Shown: positions 1 to 11,470, numbered from the stretch's first letter. The stretch is 64,000 nucleotides of DNA from Diplolepis rosae (GCA_030998225.1 JAPYXD010000412.1:1-64000), one strand, 5' to 3'. Notes: generated from the letters alone by a model not told the origin. Program-made: numbers and translations.

Positions 1-847
1 GCGCTGCGAGAAAATCACTCGAAATTAAATACATTACTTTAGCAATCTCCCAACTCATCTCTGGTTCGATATACCAGTGTATTTACTACAAGCATCAACA
101 TGTCGAGTTTTGTGCCTACGAACTACGATTTGCGGACAGCACTGGTTTTTTGTTATCACTTGAAGAAAACTGCTGCAGAATCACATCGAATGCTTGTCGA
201 AGCTTAGAGTGAACATGCTCTTGGCAAAACACAGTGTTTCGAGTGGTTTAAATAATTCAAAAGTGGTAATTTTGATGTGAGAAACGAAGATCGTGGAAAA
301 CCACCGAAAAAGTTTGTTTGGTGGGATCAGAAGGGTGTTATCTATTATGAGCTGCTAAAACCTGGTGAAACTGTCAACACGAATCGCTACCAACAGCAAA
401 TGATCGATTTGAATCGAGCATTACGAGAAAAACGACCGGATTATTGAAGAAGGCAACACAAAGTCATTTTTCTTCACGATAATGCCCCATCACACACAGC
501 GAAACGGGTCAAGGAAACGATCGAGACGTTCAGTTGGGAAATACTGGCGCATGCCGCTTATTCTCCAGACTTGGCTCCGTCGTATTACCATCTGTTCGCA
601 TCACTGGGCCACGCTCTTGCTGAACAACGCTTCACTTCGTACGAAAATGTACGAGAATGGCTGGATAACTGGTTTGATTTAAAAGACGAACAGTTTTATT
701 GGCGTGGTATTTATCACCTTCCGAAGAGGTGGGAAAAATGTGTAAATAGCAATGGAGATTACTTTGAATAAAATATTTTTGATCATTTTCATGCAACAGA
801 CGTGTAACTTTTGCAAAAAAATTCCGGTTTCATACTTCTAGACCTGG
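1..847 (+). mobile_element. mariner copy A (mauritiana-like), left end outside window
   Basis: This is a Tc1/mariner element carrying a decayed mauritiana-type transposase. The 3' terminal inverted repeat lies at about 820-847 and ends ..CTTCTAGACCTGG, followed by TA at 848-849, the expected mariner target. It resembles the repeat of mariner copy D at 22.5 kb (..CACCCCTGG then TA). No 5' repeat is visible, because the roughly 150 bases that normally precede the start codon fall outside the window. The copy is shorter than a 1.3-kb mariner because of an internal coding deletion. Confidence 0.85.
100..771 (+). pseudogene. mariner transposase pseudogene, internally deleted
   Basis: One frame runs from the ATG at 100 to TAA at 769-771 and encodes a mauritiana-type mariner transposase (normally about 345 residues), which cuts and pastes its own element in the nucleus. 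In-frame stops lie at 205-207, 253-255 and 445-447. About 100 codons are missing at roughly position 313, joining the end of the helix-turn-helix region (GKPPKKF) directly to VWWDQ, so the first catalytic Asp (GDEKW box) is lost. The second Asp is present in HDNAPSH. The third, normally in APSDYH, is Tyr here (APSYYH, codon 583-585). The copy is certainly inactive. The identification is secure from the WWDQ, PGETVN, HDNAPSH and YSPDLAP motifs. Confidence 0.93.
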
Positions 848-849
848 TA

Positions 850-1936
850 TATATAACCCTAAAATCAAGAAATTTACACGAAGATGATGATATCTTTATG
901 ACATCTTAAGAAAAAATTAATCTTGAGAAAACTGTTATAAAAATTAATCAAGAAAATAATATCAGAAAAGGAAATAATTCCAAAAGTAAATATTTCAATT
1001 CGATATTTACCCAAGATGATACAAATGACATTAATGAATGCTCACAAGATCCAATATTAAATATTAATCCTAAATTTTCAGAAAGTTTTAGCGTTTCTCC
1101 AAATGAAGAATTATTTAATGACATTTGTAACAATTTTCTGGAATATACAAGTTTATTAAAACTTTTGGCATCAAAGCTTATGTTTATGACTATTATACTT
1201 TTAAGATCAATTGTTGGAAAAAACTATGAAAATGCACCGTGGAAAACCATGACCACTAGGGGTAAAAAGAAAAAACAAGAACAAACGAAAAATTAAATGA
1301 GCATAAAAATGTAGAAAATTTAAGTCTAAATATACCTTTTAAACCTCCCATCAAGAGATCGCGAGGTAGGCCAAGAAAGAATATACTTACAGATTTAAAA
1401 AATATCCCCTCTCAAACAAAAAAAAAGGAGAGGTAGATCAAGGAAACAAATAATTGAAGATGAACTTTCGGATATAAACACGAAAAAGCTAAGTCAAATA
1501 GAACTATGATCCGATTCTAACTCTGATCCTGAATATTTGAACTATTTGAAAGAAATCCAAGCAAAAAATAAAAGGAAGAAAAATGGAAAAAAGCCTAATC
1601 AATTCATTATACCTCAAGAGGCGGAAAGCCAATACTATTTTTCTACTTCTGAAGATGGAGAAAATTCTACAAACTCTTATATTGAAGAAATTTTTGAAAA
1701 TAAGAATGTTGAAAACACGTGTAATGAACAAAATTCCAAAATAAACAAAAAACAACAAATAAAAATCAGGGAAAATGTCGAAAATTATAATAATTCAGAA
1801 TCCGAAGAAAACCGTCCACCTCCAGAGCCCCCTCTAACCAACTCAAAATTTACAAGGCAAATTTTATTGAATAAAAATGTCGTTGAATGTGGCGATCAAT
1901 TAACAATGCGACAAGATAATTATGTATATTTTGTTA
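850..1936 (+). pseudogene. decayed gypsy pol fragment (RNase H-integrase linker region)
   Basis: AT-rich, Asn/Lys/Glu-rich coding remains are broken by several stops. About 1356-1379 encodes RSRGRPRK, an AT-hook-like motif. The open segment 1537-1936 is acidic and low in complexity and ends with a stretch containing RQDNYVYFV. That end resembles the segment before integrase in gypsy elements 1 (SNYVHFLS, about 29.9 kb) and 2 (DNYEHFLS, about 47.3 kb), so I read the block as the linker and start of the integrase extension of a gypsy element. The match stops at the TA where mariner B begins. The base composition is closest to gypsy element 3 at the right end of the window. The LTR, RT and catalytic integrase are not seen here. 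Confidence 0.5.
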
Positions 1937-2108
1937 TTGGATCTATAACTTAATTCGTGCGGTTTGCTAAGAAATGGCGTAACTTGATTATTATTCCATC
2001 GTTCCACTATTCCGATCATGCGTTGGAAAGCTATTGCCATTGTGCGTCTTTTTCAGTATATGTCATTCATTTGAAGCGTAAACAACAATAATTTTTTTTC
2101 ACTCAAAT

Positions 2109-3055
2109 ATGTCGAACTTTGTGCCTGAAAAAGTGTTTTTGCGGGGAGTTCTTCTTCATTACTTTAATATGAAGAAAACTGCTGCCGAAAGTCATCGTAT
2201 TTTGGAGGAAGTTTATGACGAACATGCTCTAGCTGAGCGAACGTGCCAAAAGTGGTTTGCACGATTTAAAAGTGGTGATGTTGGCTTGGAAGACGAAGAA
2301 CGTCCTGGGCAGCCAAAAAAGTTTGAAGATGGAGAACTGGCAGCATTACTCGATTAAGATTGATGCCAAACATAAGAAGAGCTCGCAGAATCTTTGGAAG
2401 TCACTCAAGCAGCCATTTCAAAACGTTTAAAAGCAGCCGGATACATTCAAAAGCAAGGAAATTGGGTTCGATATGAACTCAAGCCGAGAGACGTTGAAAG
2501 GCGGTTTTGCATGTCCGAAATGCTGCTGGAACGCCACAAAAAGAAGTCATTTTTGCATCGGATTGTTATTAATGATGAAAAATGGATCTATTACGACAAC
2601 CCTAAGTACAAAAAAGCATATGTGAAACCCAACCAGCCAGCTAAATCAACGGCAAAGCTGAATATCCATGGCGCGAAGGTAATGCTCTGTATTTGGTGGG
2701 ATCAGAAGGGTGTGCTGTATTATGAGCTGCTAAAACCAGGTGAAACCATTAATGGAGAACGCTACCGAACACAATTAATCCGTTTGAAGAGAGCAATAGC
2801 CGAAAAACGCTCGAAATATGTGACCAGACACGAGGCAATAATTTTCCATCATGACAACGCTCGGCCCCATCTTGCTATTCCGGTTAAGAACTATTTGGAA
2901 CACAGCGGATGGGAAGTTTTACCCCACCCGCCTTATAGCCCAGACCTTGCCCCTTCTGACTACCATTTGTTCCGGTCGATGCAGAACGCCCTCACTGGAA
3001 TACGGTTTACATCATAACAGGGTATCAAAAATTGGCTTGATTCATTCTTGGCCGC
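2109..3055 (+). pseudogene. mariner transposase pseudogene (N-terminal and catalytic parts)
   Basis: The start at 2109 encodes MSNFVPEK, and the reading stays in one frame to 3055. Three stops cluster at 2355-2390, just after the first helix-turn-helix region, and another TAA lies at 3014-3016. The catalytic boxes are present: NDEKW with the first Asp, HHDNARPH with the second and YSPDLAPSDYH with the third at the DD34D spacing. The WWDQKG and PGETING motifs agree with mariner. The frame is cut at 3055 by the LTR-like insertion and resumes at 5506. The gene is inactive because of the stops and the insertion. Confidence 0.93.
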
Positions 3056-5501
3056 TGTGACGTCTGAAGACACACTAGATAAAAGTTTATTTTAAGTAAT
3101 TAATCCCATAAAAGGGAGCACTCCACTTTGTCTTTAATTCTAAGGATTTGGATTGGTAGGTAACAAAAGGGTACAAATGCTAGTACTGGGGTGGTTACCA
3201 GCACTCAAACATTTGTAATAGAATAAATATCTTTAAATATATAGATAGAGAAGAAAGGTTTAGAGAAGTACGTAGCGATTAATAATAATTTACTTTTATT
3301 TTTTTGTTTGTTGTAGAATTCCTTGATAAGAAATAAATCCTGGGAAATGTGATGAATTTGGGCAGTTTTTGGAACCTCCTGATGACTCGGTAAAATGGAC
3401 GTAATAACTCCGTTCAAATTGGTTGAAAATCCGTTGAAATGAAACTCCGTTAGAATAAAAATCCGTAGAAATTAATAAAACAAAGCTCCGTAAAAACTGG
3501 TAAGACAAATTAAAATTCCGTAAACTTGTGAAAAATTTTTGTAAGGCAAGAAGAGCTGAATTGTAAGGGAAGAACTCGTTGAAAAATTTTTATGTATGAA
3601 AGAACTGAGTTAAAAATGAAAATACATAGCTTTTATGTATTTTCCTCTTTTTCCTTTCTACTTGATAATCTTTTAGGGGAGTTGGGCCTTGTAGGAGTTT
3701 CCAAAGTTTTCCAAGTTCATTGATTTCCCAAGAGATGCCGCTACATGTATATTCTTAAATAAAATGTGATAAAAATTAATTATTTAAATAATTATTTTTA
3801 CAGATTTCGTTAAATTTAAATAATGGAAAAGTTAAACTACAGTATAATTCATTTATATCCAAATTTAACGTACACACTCGTTAATTTACATGGAACTAAA
3901 TATTCTTCCTTTCAAAAAGATCATTATTACATAAGATTAATTTTTATTCTGTAATTGGTTTTCTGAATAATCATAAACATCATAATATTCAAACTGAACC
4001 TCGAATATGTTGTTTAAATATACAAAATTATAAATTTAATCGGGTAAATTTAATATGAGTTTTCTCTTGTGAATTCATTTGATAAAATATAAAAGGTAGT
4101 TCTGAAAGTTTGTGATTTTTCATTTTGATATAAACTTCTTATTTATAAAAAAATAAGTGTAAAGATTAACATATTTGAAGCTGAGTTTGTTCATTTGGAA
4201 AATATACGCAAAGTCATTTATAAAATACATATCCGAATATGAAGTATTGTCAGTAAAACAGAACATTTCTATTATTTCAAATCTTTAATAACAGTATTTT
4301 CATTAACTTAAATTGTTAATTTTTCTAGTTCTTAGCTTATAGTCTTATTTATTCTGACATTACTTAGCTGCAAATCAAACTAGATCTTTTGCAAATAAGT
4401 TTGGTTTTTAAAATTTACGAACTAAAAAATATGTTTTTTTTTTTTTTTGGTGAGGAGGAAAAATGGCAAAATCTTTTATAGACGTTGTACAGGACTCTCC
4501 TAGGGCGGGTCTAGGCATACCTGTTAAAACCAAAAAACCCCCTCTCTCGAACCAATACACCACTCACCCAGGGGAGAAAACATACAGATTCCACCCCCGA
4601 ACGACGCGGACAGCCAAGTCTACCCGAGACGCAGGATAGTAAGATAGTAATGTTTGTAAAGTTACAATTGAAATACATTGTGAATAAATTCAAATACATA
4701 TCATGTAAATTGGTACTTTAACCTTTCTTAGAATTGATAAAAGAGTTTATGAATATCTTTTAGTAAATTTTAGTAATAACTTTTAATAATTTGCCATTGG
4801 TTTTTGTCTACATTCTATAAATTTGAAACATTATTTCACATAAAAATTAGATTCAAATTACTGTTCCTTTATTAGCCAATATAATAGTTTATTTTTATTT
4901 TTTCATTCATTGCATACTGAATAATATAAAAATAAATAATATTAATTTAAAACTAGATTCTTAATATTTTAAAATTCTTATTAAGAATTTTTATTTTCAA
5001 TTATATATAGCCTATTCTATTTTCGAAGCGGAGTGAATATAATGTACTTTGTTTTGTATTTACTTGGGCGTGGTACAAGCGCGGGCCCTTTTGACCATTA
5101 GCCTAAGCTATTTACGATATTTCCGGAAATGGCTAATCGCTAAGCTATATACTGCTATACCTCTATGCAGTTTTATGCATTTATTTACAAGAGGATAGTA
5201 AATAGAAATATCTAAAAAGGAATAAGATTGTGGGCTGTATATTTTGGTGAAAGTTTCAAAGTGCAAGTTTATTACTTTTACGGATTACTAAGAAAAATTC
5301 AAATCTTTATATTGACGCAGCTGCACATTTTCTTAAAAGGTTTTTGAATCTATATTGTATTTGGAAAAGATATTGAGCTTGAAATATTTACATCTTTAAG
5401 ATTAAAATTTGGAAGAAAATATAAAATAAAATATTGCCAAGTTATTGCTTATAGAAAATAATAAAATAATGAAAAGTTTTAAATGTACGAAGGACGTTAC
5501 A
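3056..5501. mobile_element. 2.4-kb LTR-type insertion (solo LTR candidate) in mariner B
   Basis: The insertion begins TGTGACGTCTGAAG and ends ..AAGGACGTTACA, the TG..CA termini of an LTR. It is flanked by a 4-base duplication CCGC (3052-3055 and 5502-5505), and the mariner reading continues across the joined site, so the edges are well fixed. No gag, protease, RT or integrase frame is seen inside. A TATA-like TATAAAAG lies near 4088. A 2446-bp solo LTR is long but possible for gypsy elements; a non-autonomous LTR element whose internal part I cannot see is the alternative. The strand is undetermined. Confidence 0.7.
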
Positions 5502-5505
5502 CCGC

Positions 5506-5596
5506 CAAGCCGGCGCAGTTCTTTTGGGATGAAATCCACAAATTGCCAGAAAGATGGGAAAAAGTCATAGCTTCAGATGGGCAATACTTTGAATAA
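5506..5596 (+). pseudogene. C-terminal piece of mariner B transposase
   Basis: The frame continues the transposase after the LTR insertion: KPAQFFW, then IHKLPERWEK, IASDGQYFE and TAA at 5594-5596. It matches the end of the minus-strand copy at 51.7 kb. The 3' inverted repeat follows at about 5642-5672. Confidence 0.92.
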
Positions 5597-5674
5597 TACT
5601 ATTGTACATTTTTTTATTAAATAAACGTTTAAATTTTGAGAAAAAACCGCACGAATTAAGTTATAGATCCAATA

Positions 5675-5954
5675 ACTAGATGATTTAAAAAAATAAAATG
5701 GGTCCAAATTTGAGTAAAAGTCTAATTCATTTTTGATTTTCGAAAAAGAGAGGTCAAATTTTGATTTTTTTCACAAATGATTACAACCAGTTGAAAGATC
5801 ACAAAAAAGACTGAAGAAAACTTTTAAAGTAAAATTTTGCTTTATGCAAAAAGAAATAAGTTATATTTGTTTGGAGAAGAGGATTCCCATTAAAAGTCTG
5901 AAAATTGCATCCCCCCTCCCCCTATTTCAGCAAATATTTTGCAGAACGAAATAG
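5675..5954. other. AT-rich spacer, nothing recognised
   Basis: This sequence lies to the right of mariner B. It continues poorly from the gypsy-like remains on the mariner's left side. I see no open frame with recognisable content. Confidence 0.4.
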
Positions 5955-6370
5955 TATATTACGTCCCTAGGCGTACAATGAGGGTCATTGCGTGACGAGC
6001 GACAATGCTCGGAGGAGATCGAAACCAAGGCGTAGTCGAGGCGTAGCCGAGACGTAGCTGAGGCAAAGCCGAGACGAAGCCGAGATACGTATGGATACGA
6101 GTTTTTATGCGTACACTCGAATCTAATCTAGTATTGTAGTTGTTTGCGGCGCTAGTCATTACACTTGATATTTCGCGACTAGTCACAGACATTTTGATTT
6201 TATCGATCTTGTGTAGTAGTAGCTTGTTGTAATAGAGCATGCGCAGTTCAAATGTTCAAATTTTTACATTTTATTCCTCTGTAGCGGAATACACAACATT
6301 CCGTTACGCTCAACCGTAACGGAAAAACGAGTTTCCGCGCCGGAGGCACATAAAATTGTTTTTGTAGGAA
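5955..6370 (+). repeat. left copy of an inverted terminal sequence
   Basis: The sequence from AGTATATTACGTCCCTAGGC onward, including GAGGGTCATTGCGTGACGAG, recurs in reverse complement at 13130-13395. The shared part also includes the segment near 6330-6355 (GCGCCGGAGGCACATAAAA). The left copy is about 150 bases longer because it carries an 11-base tandem repeat and adjoining sequence. A short hairpin (TTCCGTTACG, loop, CGTAACGGAA) lies near 6298-6323. The pair could be the ends of one 7.4-kb element or two separate miniature elements in opposite orientation. No convincing target duplication beyond TA is seen. Confidence 0.6.
6029..6083 (+). repeat. 11-bp tandem repeat, five units
   Basis: Five consecutive 11-base units of the pattern GRCGWAGYCGA occupy these positions, with slight variation (for example GGCGTAGCCGA and GACGAAGCCGA). 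The block is unusually GC-rich for the surroundings. It is absent from the inverted partner copy, so it arose or was lost after the copies diverged. Confidence 0.8.
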
Positions 6371-6479
6371 GTACCATCAAATAGGACTCTAATTAGCCAA
6401 ACTTTAAGCCCGATCGGACGACTTCGTTTTTGGGGTGGTATCACTTGAGGAATTATGCCCCATACGTATTTCCATTTTT

Positions 6480-6643
6480 CATGGTGCTTACTTAACATAA
6501 TTTTTATGTTATTAAATATATTTTATATGATCGACCCTTTTTATTCATTGACTATTCCTCATTCCTTAGAAAGGATACTTGTGATCCTAACATAAAAGGA
6601 GGAAATCTTTAAAGAAGAGAAGTGTTACGTTTCTGACGTAACA
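6480..6643 (+). repeat. LTR 3'-end-like repeat (partner at 12582-12746)
   Basis: About 165 bases from CATGGTGCTTA to a terminal palindrome are shared in direct orientation with 12582-12746. Both copies contain GAAGAGAA just before the palindrome at 6623-6643, which has arms TGTTACGT and ACGTAACA. Homology stops right after the ..AACA end, as expected for the right edge of an LTR (CA terminus). The left copy has no recognisable upstream LTR body. Confidence 0.55.
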
Positions 6644-7467
6644 CAGTCTAAAAGTATAACTGAATCTGAAAAATGTCGCACATAATTTTTCCATATGCGA
6701 AATGTGTAGACGTCAAGCGGCAGAACTTTTCCAGTGGTGCCTTTCGTTATAATCATAGGAATAATATTCTTCCCTGCAGGTGTCGCTTGCCGTACAACTT
6801 CTGGGCAGCGTCCAGTCTAAGAGCCTATAAGCAACACGTTTGTCGGCCCTACCTTCGGGAAAAAAACATTTTCCAACCAGCTCTGAAAATGTTCTGCATG
6901 CAAAATGATTTGTAAAATTTAATGACTGTAATAAAATCCAAAAAAACATTCCAAATAGACATTTGGCAAGGTGAGGGAAGAGCGGTTGTCCCCGAAAACC
7001 ATTAAAAAAGAAACCAGGAAAAAAGAACCAAATCTTCCACATGCGCTTGAATGAGGCCAATATATTATGGTACAATAGTTCGCGATATTTTTTTCAAATG
7101 AGTAAATCATACGAAACTGTCATTTAAACGCTCTTCTGGATAAGAGTCAATGTTTCCCCAGAGAAGTCACAATGTCAAAAACTGTTGTGTTTCTCCCCTA
7201 CAGGAAACACACAGCTTTATTAACACCTTTAACTTTTCTAGGGTATTCCCTGTGATTCGTTTTCAATGTAAATAATCCTGGGAACACCCGACGGGAAAAA
7301 TAAAGGCATAAATAATAGTACATTGCATAGCAAGGAGGAGAGTGAGATCTTTTCACGACAAAGGCAATGTTTTCGGAACGAGTGGTAGGTGGCATAATTC
7401 AAAAATTGTTTTTCTAGCGAAGCTGGAGTAACTTTATTATGGAATCATTGTAACTTTACAAGGTTAG
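6644..7467. other. no recognised gene
   Basis: Open frames of up to 120 codons exist on both strands here (for example minus 6713-7075), but none has motifs that I recognise and they overlap in conflicting frames. A retroelement internal region next to the LTR-like end at 6643 is possible. I make no functional call. Confidence 0.4.
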
Positions 7468-9050
7468 AATTTTTTTTTTATTATTATTTGTTACTATGGC
7501 TGGGACCCGGAAGGGTCCCTGATGCTTGAGTATTTCCTCTGCATCACCAACTATAAACTTTAGGTGCGACACCCCGGCCTGTGCCAAAGGGCAAGGACCT
7601 GGGCCAAGTTGTAGTTCTGAATCACGGCTGCGTCTATGAAAGCACACCCGATGAGAGTTTGGCGTTTGTCCCTGATAGCTGGACAATAACATAGTATACG
7701 GGTAGGAGTTTTGATGACCTGCCTACACAATCAGCAAAGTGTACTTTCTGCAAGCCCTATCTTATGCCTGTGATACGGGACGTTGCCGTATCCAATTAAC
7801 ACTTCTGTTAAGGTCTTCATCTCGGCCCTGCTGAGTCTGCGCATATCTGCAGCTCGTTTGGGGTTTAGATGCTCCCCCATAAGGGTTTTGGCTTGCTTAC
7901 ATGAAATAGCCTTATACGACTATTTCTGGTGTTCCTCTGTCAGTCACCTACTAATGTCTTCTGTGACTGACCTGTTAGAAATACCTATTACTGATTCTGA
8001 CCAGTTGGATTTCGTCTTGTCGCTATCTTAGCTAGACTATCCGCTATCTTGTTGCCCCTGATACCCCTGTATCCAGGGATCCAGAAAAATGAAACTCAGT
8101 TCTTCGCCGCTAGTTTGTTTAATGCTTCGAAGCATTCCCAGACCAACGTCGAGATGGTCATTCATTCGTCTAATGTCGTGATGGCTGTTCTGCTATCTGA
8201 GCAGATGCGGATGTTCCTGCCGCGGCCGTAATTCTGCCCTTTGGCCGCATATGTCCACGATCTCGGTTTGTAGAAATGTGGAGTGGTGTCCCAAGGGGAC
8301 CGTGTAGCTCGTATCGCTGTTCTTCCTATAGACACTAGCCCCGCGCCTTCCCTGCTCTTGGAGCCATCTGCAAACCAGTTGTCTCCATCACCTGGAAGAT
8401 TTGCGCGACCCTCCTTCCAATCCACCATGGTTGACAAGCTTACCTTGTATTTTTAGTAGAAGAGGTACCGCGGAGACGTTCTTTCTCTCACCATTTTCAT
8501 GATCGGTCTCTTCGCAATGCTGGCAGTGGTTCTCAGCTTCCTTGAGATCACTATACTAGCGTTTTCACCAATTCTCCAGGCCGCTTTTGCTAGTCTTGGC
8601 TGTGACGGTAAGGTGCAGGAGCTCTAACCCCATTGATGCTCCTAATGCCCTCTGAGACTTTCCAAACTAGCCATAGTTGTCTTCTGTTTGACTCTGCTCC
8701 ACCAGACCACCGATGCATAAGTTAGCCTGGGTCGCAGAAACACCGTGAAGATCTACAGCAGTGTGTCGGGTTTTAAAACCCCAAATTGCTCTAAATGGCT
8801 CTTGTGCATAGTCATAGGGTTGCTATAAATTTATTGCACTTGCTTTCGAAGTGATCTTTCCAAGCTAGCTTTTTGTCCAGGATGACTCCTAGATATTTTG
8901 CGCGACTGGAGATTTCTAGTCGTTGCCCTCTCAGTTTCAGTGTTCTAGTGGTACTCCATTTGTATCGACTGGTAAAAATTACCACGTCAGTTTTTCCAGG
9001 ATTCATCGAGAGTCCTATTGTTCGACACCTTGTTTCTCTGTGAATAGTTA
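7468..9050 (-). pseudogene. 5'-truncated LINE ORF2 (I/R1-group): RT end, RNase H, C-terminus
   Basis: On the minus strand the frame traces run from the end of a reverse transcriptase (about 8812-9050: GLSMNPGKTDVVIF, then SRAKYLGVILDKKLAWK) to an RNase H domain (about 8162-8437: WFADGSKSREGAG and IRICSDSRTAI, each with a catalytic-type Asp). They continue to a C-terminal Cys motif near 7700-7850 (LCRLCRQ, ILCYCPAIRDKR). The 3' end has an A-rich tail of AAT units at about 7468-7490, and the 5' part including the endonuclease and most of RT is missing, as is common for LINE insertions. The RNase H domain places it in the I/R1/LOA group. Several frame changes show it is dead. Confidence 0.85.
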
Positions 9051-9127
9051 TAAGTAGTAAGTTTTGAAATTGACAGATGTAAAACGCCACTGTCGTCAGT
9101 TTAAACATCTGTCAACAACATAACCTT

Positions 9128-10552
9128 GAAATTTCTGAAATATCTTGAAAATGCGTACACTTCTCTTTAATTTCCGAAAACTTGTACTAAATGCTGTACT
9201 GGGCATCTGATATTCATTTATCCATATTAAAATGTTCGATGTTTGCTTGAGCGAACATGTTTTTTGATCGGATCGTGATGTGAATGAAATGTGAGTGTTC
9301 GTCGTATGTTTTAGAACTGTATGGAATTTATAATCAAGTAACATAAGACGCTCACTCACATTGTCATTTTTTTCTGAATTTCATGCAGTTATGAAACAAG
9401 ACGATCACTCAAATTTCATTTGTTTCTAAAATTCATGCATTTGTGAAATACCACACTCATAAAGAACTTTAATGCACATGGGTCATTAAGTCCCGGGACT
9501 AACCCGTGCAAACAAATTTTTTTTGCAAAATTCGTCTTTATTCATCAACATAGTCACCTTTCATAGCAATACAATCATTCCAATGTTTTTCTAAACTTTC
9601 TATGCCTTTCTTACAGAAAGATTTGTCTTCGGCCTCAAAATAGGCCTCAGTTGTAGCTATAACCTCATCATCGGAACTAAATCTCCAACTCTGGAGCATC
9701 TTTTAGAGATCTGCGAACAGCTAGAAGTCTAATGGGGCCAGATCTCGTAAATATGGGGGGTGTGGAAGTAATTCCAATCGTGGATCGATCAATTTCACCA
9801 TCGTTTTCATCGACTTGTGGACTGGTGCATTGTCTTGTTGAAACAGCGGTTTCTTCTTTGCCATGTGAGACCTTTTCTTCTTGATTGCGTCTTCCAATCG
9901 ATCCAATAAGGCAATGTAGTAGTCGCTGTTGATCGTCTGGCCCTTCGGAAGAAAGTCGATGAGTAAAATTCCGTGCATGTCCCAAAATATAGAGGCCATG
10001 ACCTTGCCTGCTGAGTGTTGTGTCTTCGGACGCGTTGGCCAGCTTTCGCCCTCTCCTCACCACTCAGCTGACGCTCTTTTCAATTCTGGTGTGAAGTGAT
10101 GATAAAATTTTTTCATATATAAATTTTCATGCACAACTTTAAACACGGTGCCTTTTGATATTTTTAGGATGTCAGCTATCTCTCGCAACATTACTTTTTG
10201 ATCGGACAAAATGATTTTCAGGATTTTTTTTGTGTTTTCGGGCGTAGCCACCTCAATTGGATGACCTAGGCGCTCCGCGTCTTCGGTGTTTATTCAACCG
10301 CGTTTAAAATTTGCCGGTAACACTTTTCAATCCGTTGCTAGGCTTGAACGATATTTTTACCCATCAGAAAACAGTGTTTGATTAACACACGAAACTCGTT
10401 TCGATTCATTGTTTGACGAATGCTTGAGCATTTTTAATATTATACATTTTAATATGGATAAATGAAGATCTGATGCTCAGTACAGCATTTAGTACAAGTT
10501 TTCGGAAATTAAAGAGAAGTGTACCCATTTTCAAGATATTTTAGAAACGGAT
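9128..10552. mobile_element. foldback pair flanking an irritans mariner
   Basis: About 110 bases at 9128-9240 recur in reverse complement at 10440-10552; shared blocks include GTACACTTCTCTTTAATTTC and ATGCTGTACTG. The arms are about 90% alike by eye. Between them sit about 240 bases of unknown sequence and the irritans-type mariner pseudogene. The right arm comes close to the mariner start codon and has replaced the mariner 5' end, so the mariner and the foldback arms are probably separate insertions. Confidence 0.6.
9538..10409 (-). pseudogene. irritans-type mariner transposase pseudogene
   Basis: The minus-strand start at 10409 encodes MNRNEFRVLIKHCFLMGKN, typical of the irritans group (Himar1-like, about 348 residues). 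Stops and frame changes follow. A helix-turn-helix part is readable at 10057-10251 (REIADILKISKGTVF). About 60 codons around the first catalytic Asp are deleted where the frame passes to HHFTPELKRASAEW. VMASIFWDMHGI, INSDYY and QQDNAPVHKS (second Asp) are present. The third box reads DLAPLDF rather than the usual DLAPSDF, followed by a stop. The reading ends MKGDYVDE and TAA at 9538-9540. A 3' repeat of irritans type (GGTCATTAAGTCCCGGGACT) lies at about 9481-9500. Confidence 0.92.
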
Positions 10553-11319
10553 GATCTGAATTTAAATTTTTGTTCAGATAATTATTCTTTATGATGAAAC
10601 AAAAGAATCGACCTATTGTTTATTCGAAAGAAGTAAATACGTCTTGAATTACAGAGCACTGAAATTTCAGTACCTTTTTAGAACTTTCTTCCAGTTTTTA
10701 AAGAATATCTCAATATCCATTATAGATATCGCTAAAGTAAGACGATATTTGTAAACTGCATTAAAAACGCATCGAAACGACCTGCGTTGATGGCGGAAAA
10801 AAATTTTCACTGTTAAATGAAATTGTTAAATATTTTTTTATTAATAATTTTAATTGCAAATATCTATTAAACTAGATGTGATAGCGACAAATGTAGGCTA
10901 AATTCGTGTTCAGCATTGAAAAGTGCTACGGAAATGATATGTTGCATTCAGCTAGGACATAGGTCAATTTTGTTGATCAGTGTAATTAATATTATAATTA
11001 AATATTAAATTTAATTAGGAAATTTTCATTTGTTCATTTTATAATACTTGAATGAATGGAACGTTATTTTAATTTATGGCAGTAACAAGCGTTTGTTGAC
11101 CCAACAAACTTCTGAGATCAAGCATTCAATTCAATAACGAGCGTTTGTTGCCCCACCAAACTTTTATGATCGCGCATCAAACTCGTGTTTATCATGCATG
11201 CTTTGTTGACGCATTCGACAGATTTTTATATGTTTTTTCCATAAACCATTGCTCGTTGACTTAACAAATTTTTCTAGTGTGCCATAAAACTATTTTTAAG
11301 CGTGTAAAGGATTTACATA
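10553..11319. other. AT-rich spacer with spaced palindromic motif
   Basis: No gene is recognised. From about 11090 to 11280 the motif TTTGTTG..C.AACAAA, or parts of it, recurs four times at roughly 55-60 base steps (clearest: GTTTGTTGACCCAACAAAC near 11091). The remainder is AT-rich and unremarkable. Confidence 0.5.
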
Positions 11320-11470
11320 GGAACTATTCTATCTTGAAATAATTCCTAATTCTAGTAACTTATTTATTTCCGATGCAACTAGTTCTCTCAATCTCATAGG
11401 GATAGGATAAGTTTTTATAGTAAAAGTTTGATCATCTTTGATTCTTATCTCGTTGCCACGTCCCAAGACT
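11320..11470 (-). pseudogene. gypsy-type RT N-terminus fragment
   Basis: The minus strand reads IKDDQTFTIKTYPIPMRLR followed by ELVASEINKLLELGIIS and a stop. This is the segment before the first reverse transcriptase motif in Ty3/gypsy Pol, where primers enter (P-I-P..R..V..EI..L...GII). Only about 45 codons remain. It may belong to the same minus-strand element as the gag-protease remains at 13430-14230. Confidence 0.65.

Larger units (their letters stand above)
1937..5672 (+). mobile_element. mariner copy B, split by an LTR insertion
   Basis: The terminal inverted repeats are TTGGATCTATAACTTAATTC at 1937 and its reverse complement ending at 5672, each flanked by TA (1935-1936 and 5673-5674). 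Removing the 3056-5501 insertion and its 4-base duplication leaves about 1286 bp, the normal mariner length. The same repeat starts at 51677, so copy C (51.7-52.6 kb) is the same family. This family has a NARPH-type second catalytic box and differs from mauritiana copies A and D. Confidence 0.92.

Noticed and set aside
6713..7075. Minus-strand 120-codon Phe-rich frame
   Set aside because: No motif, conflicting open frames on both strands; no support for a gene.
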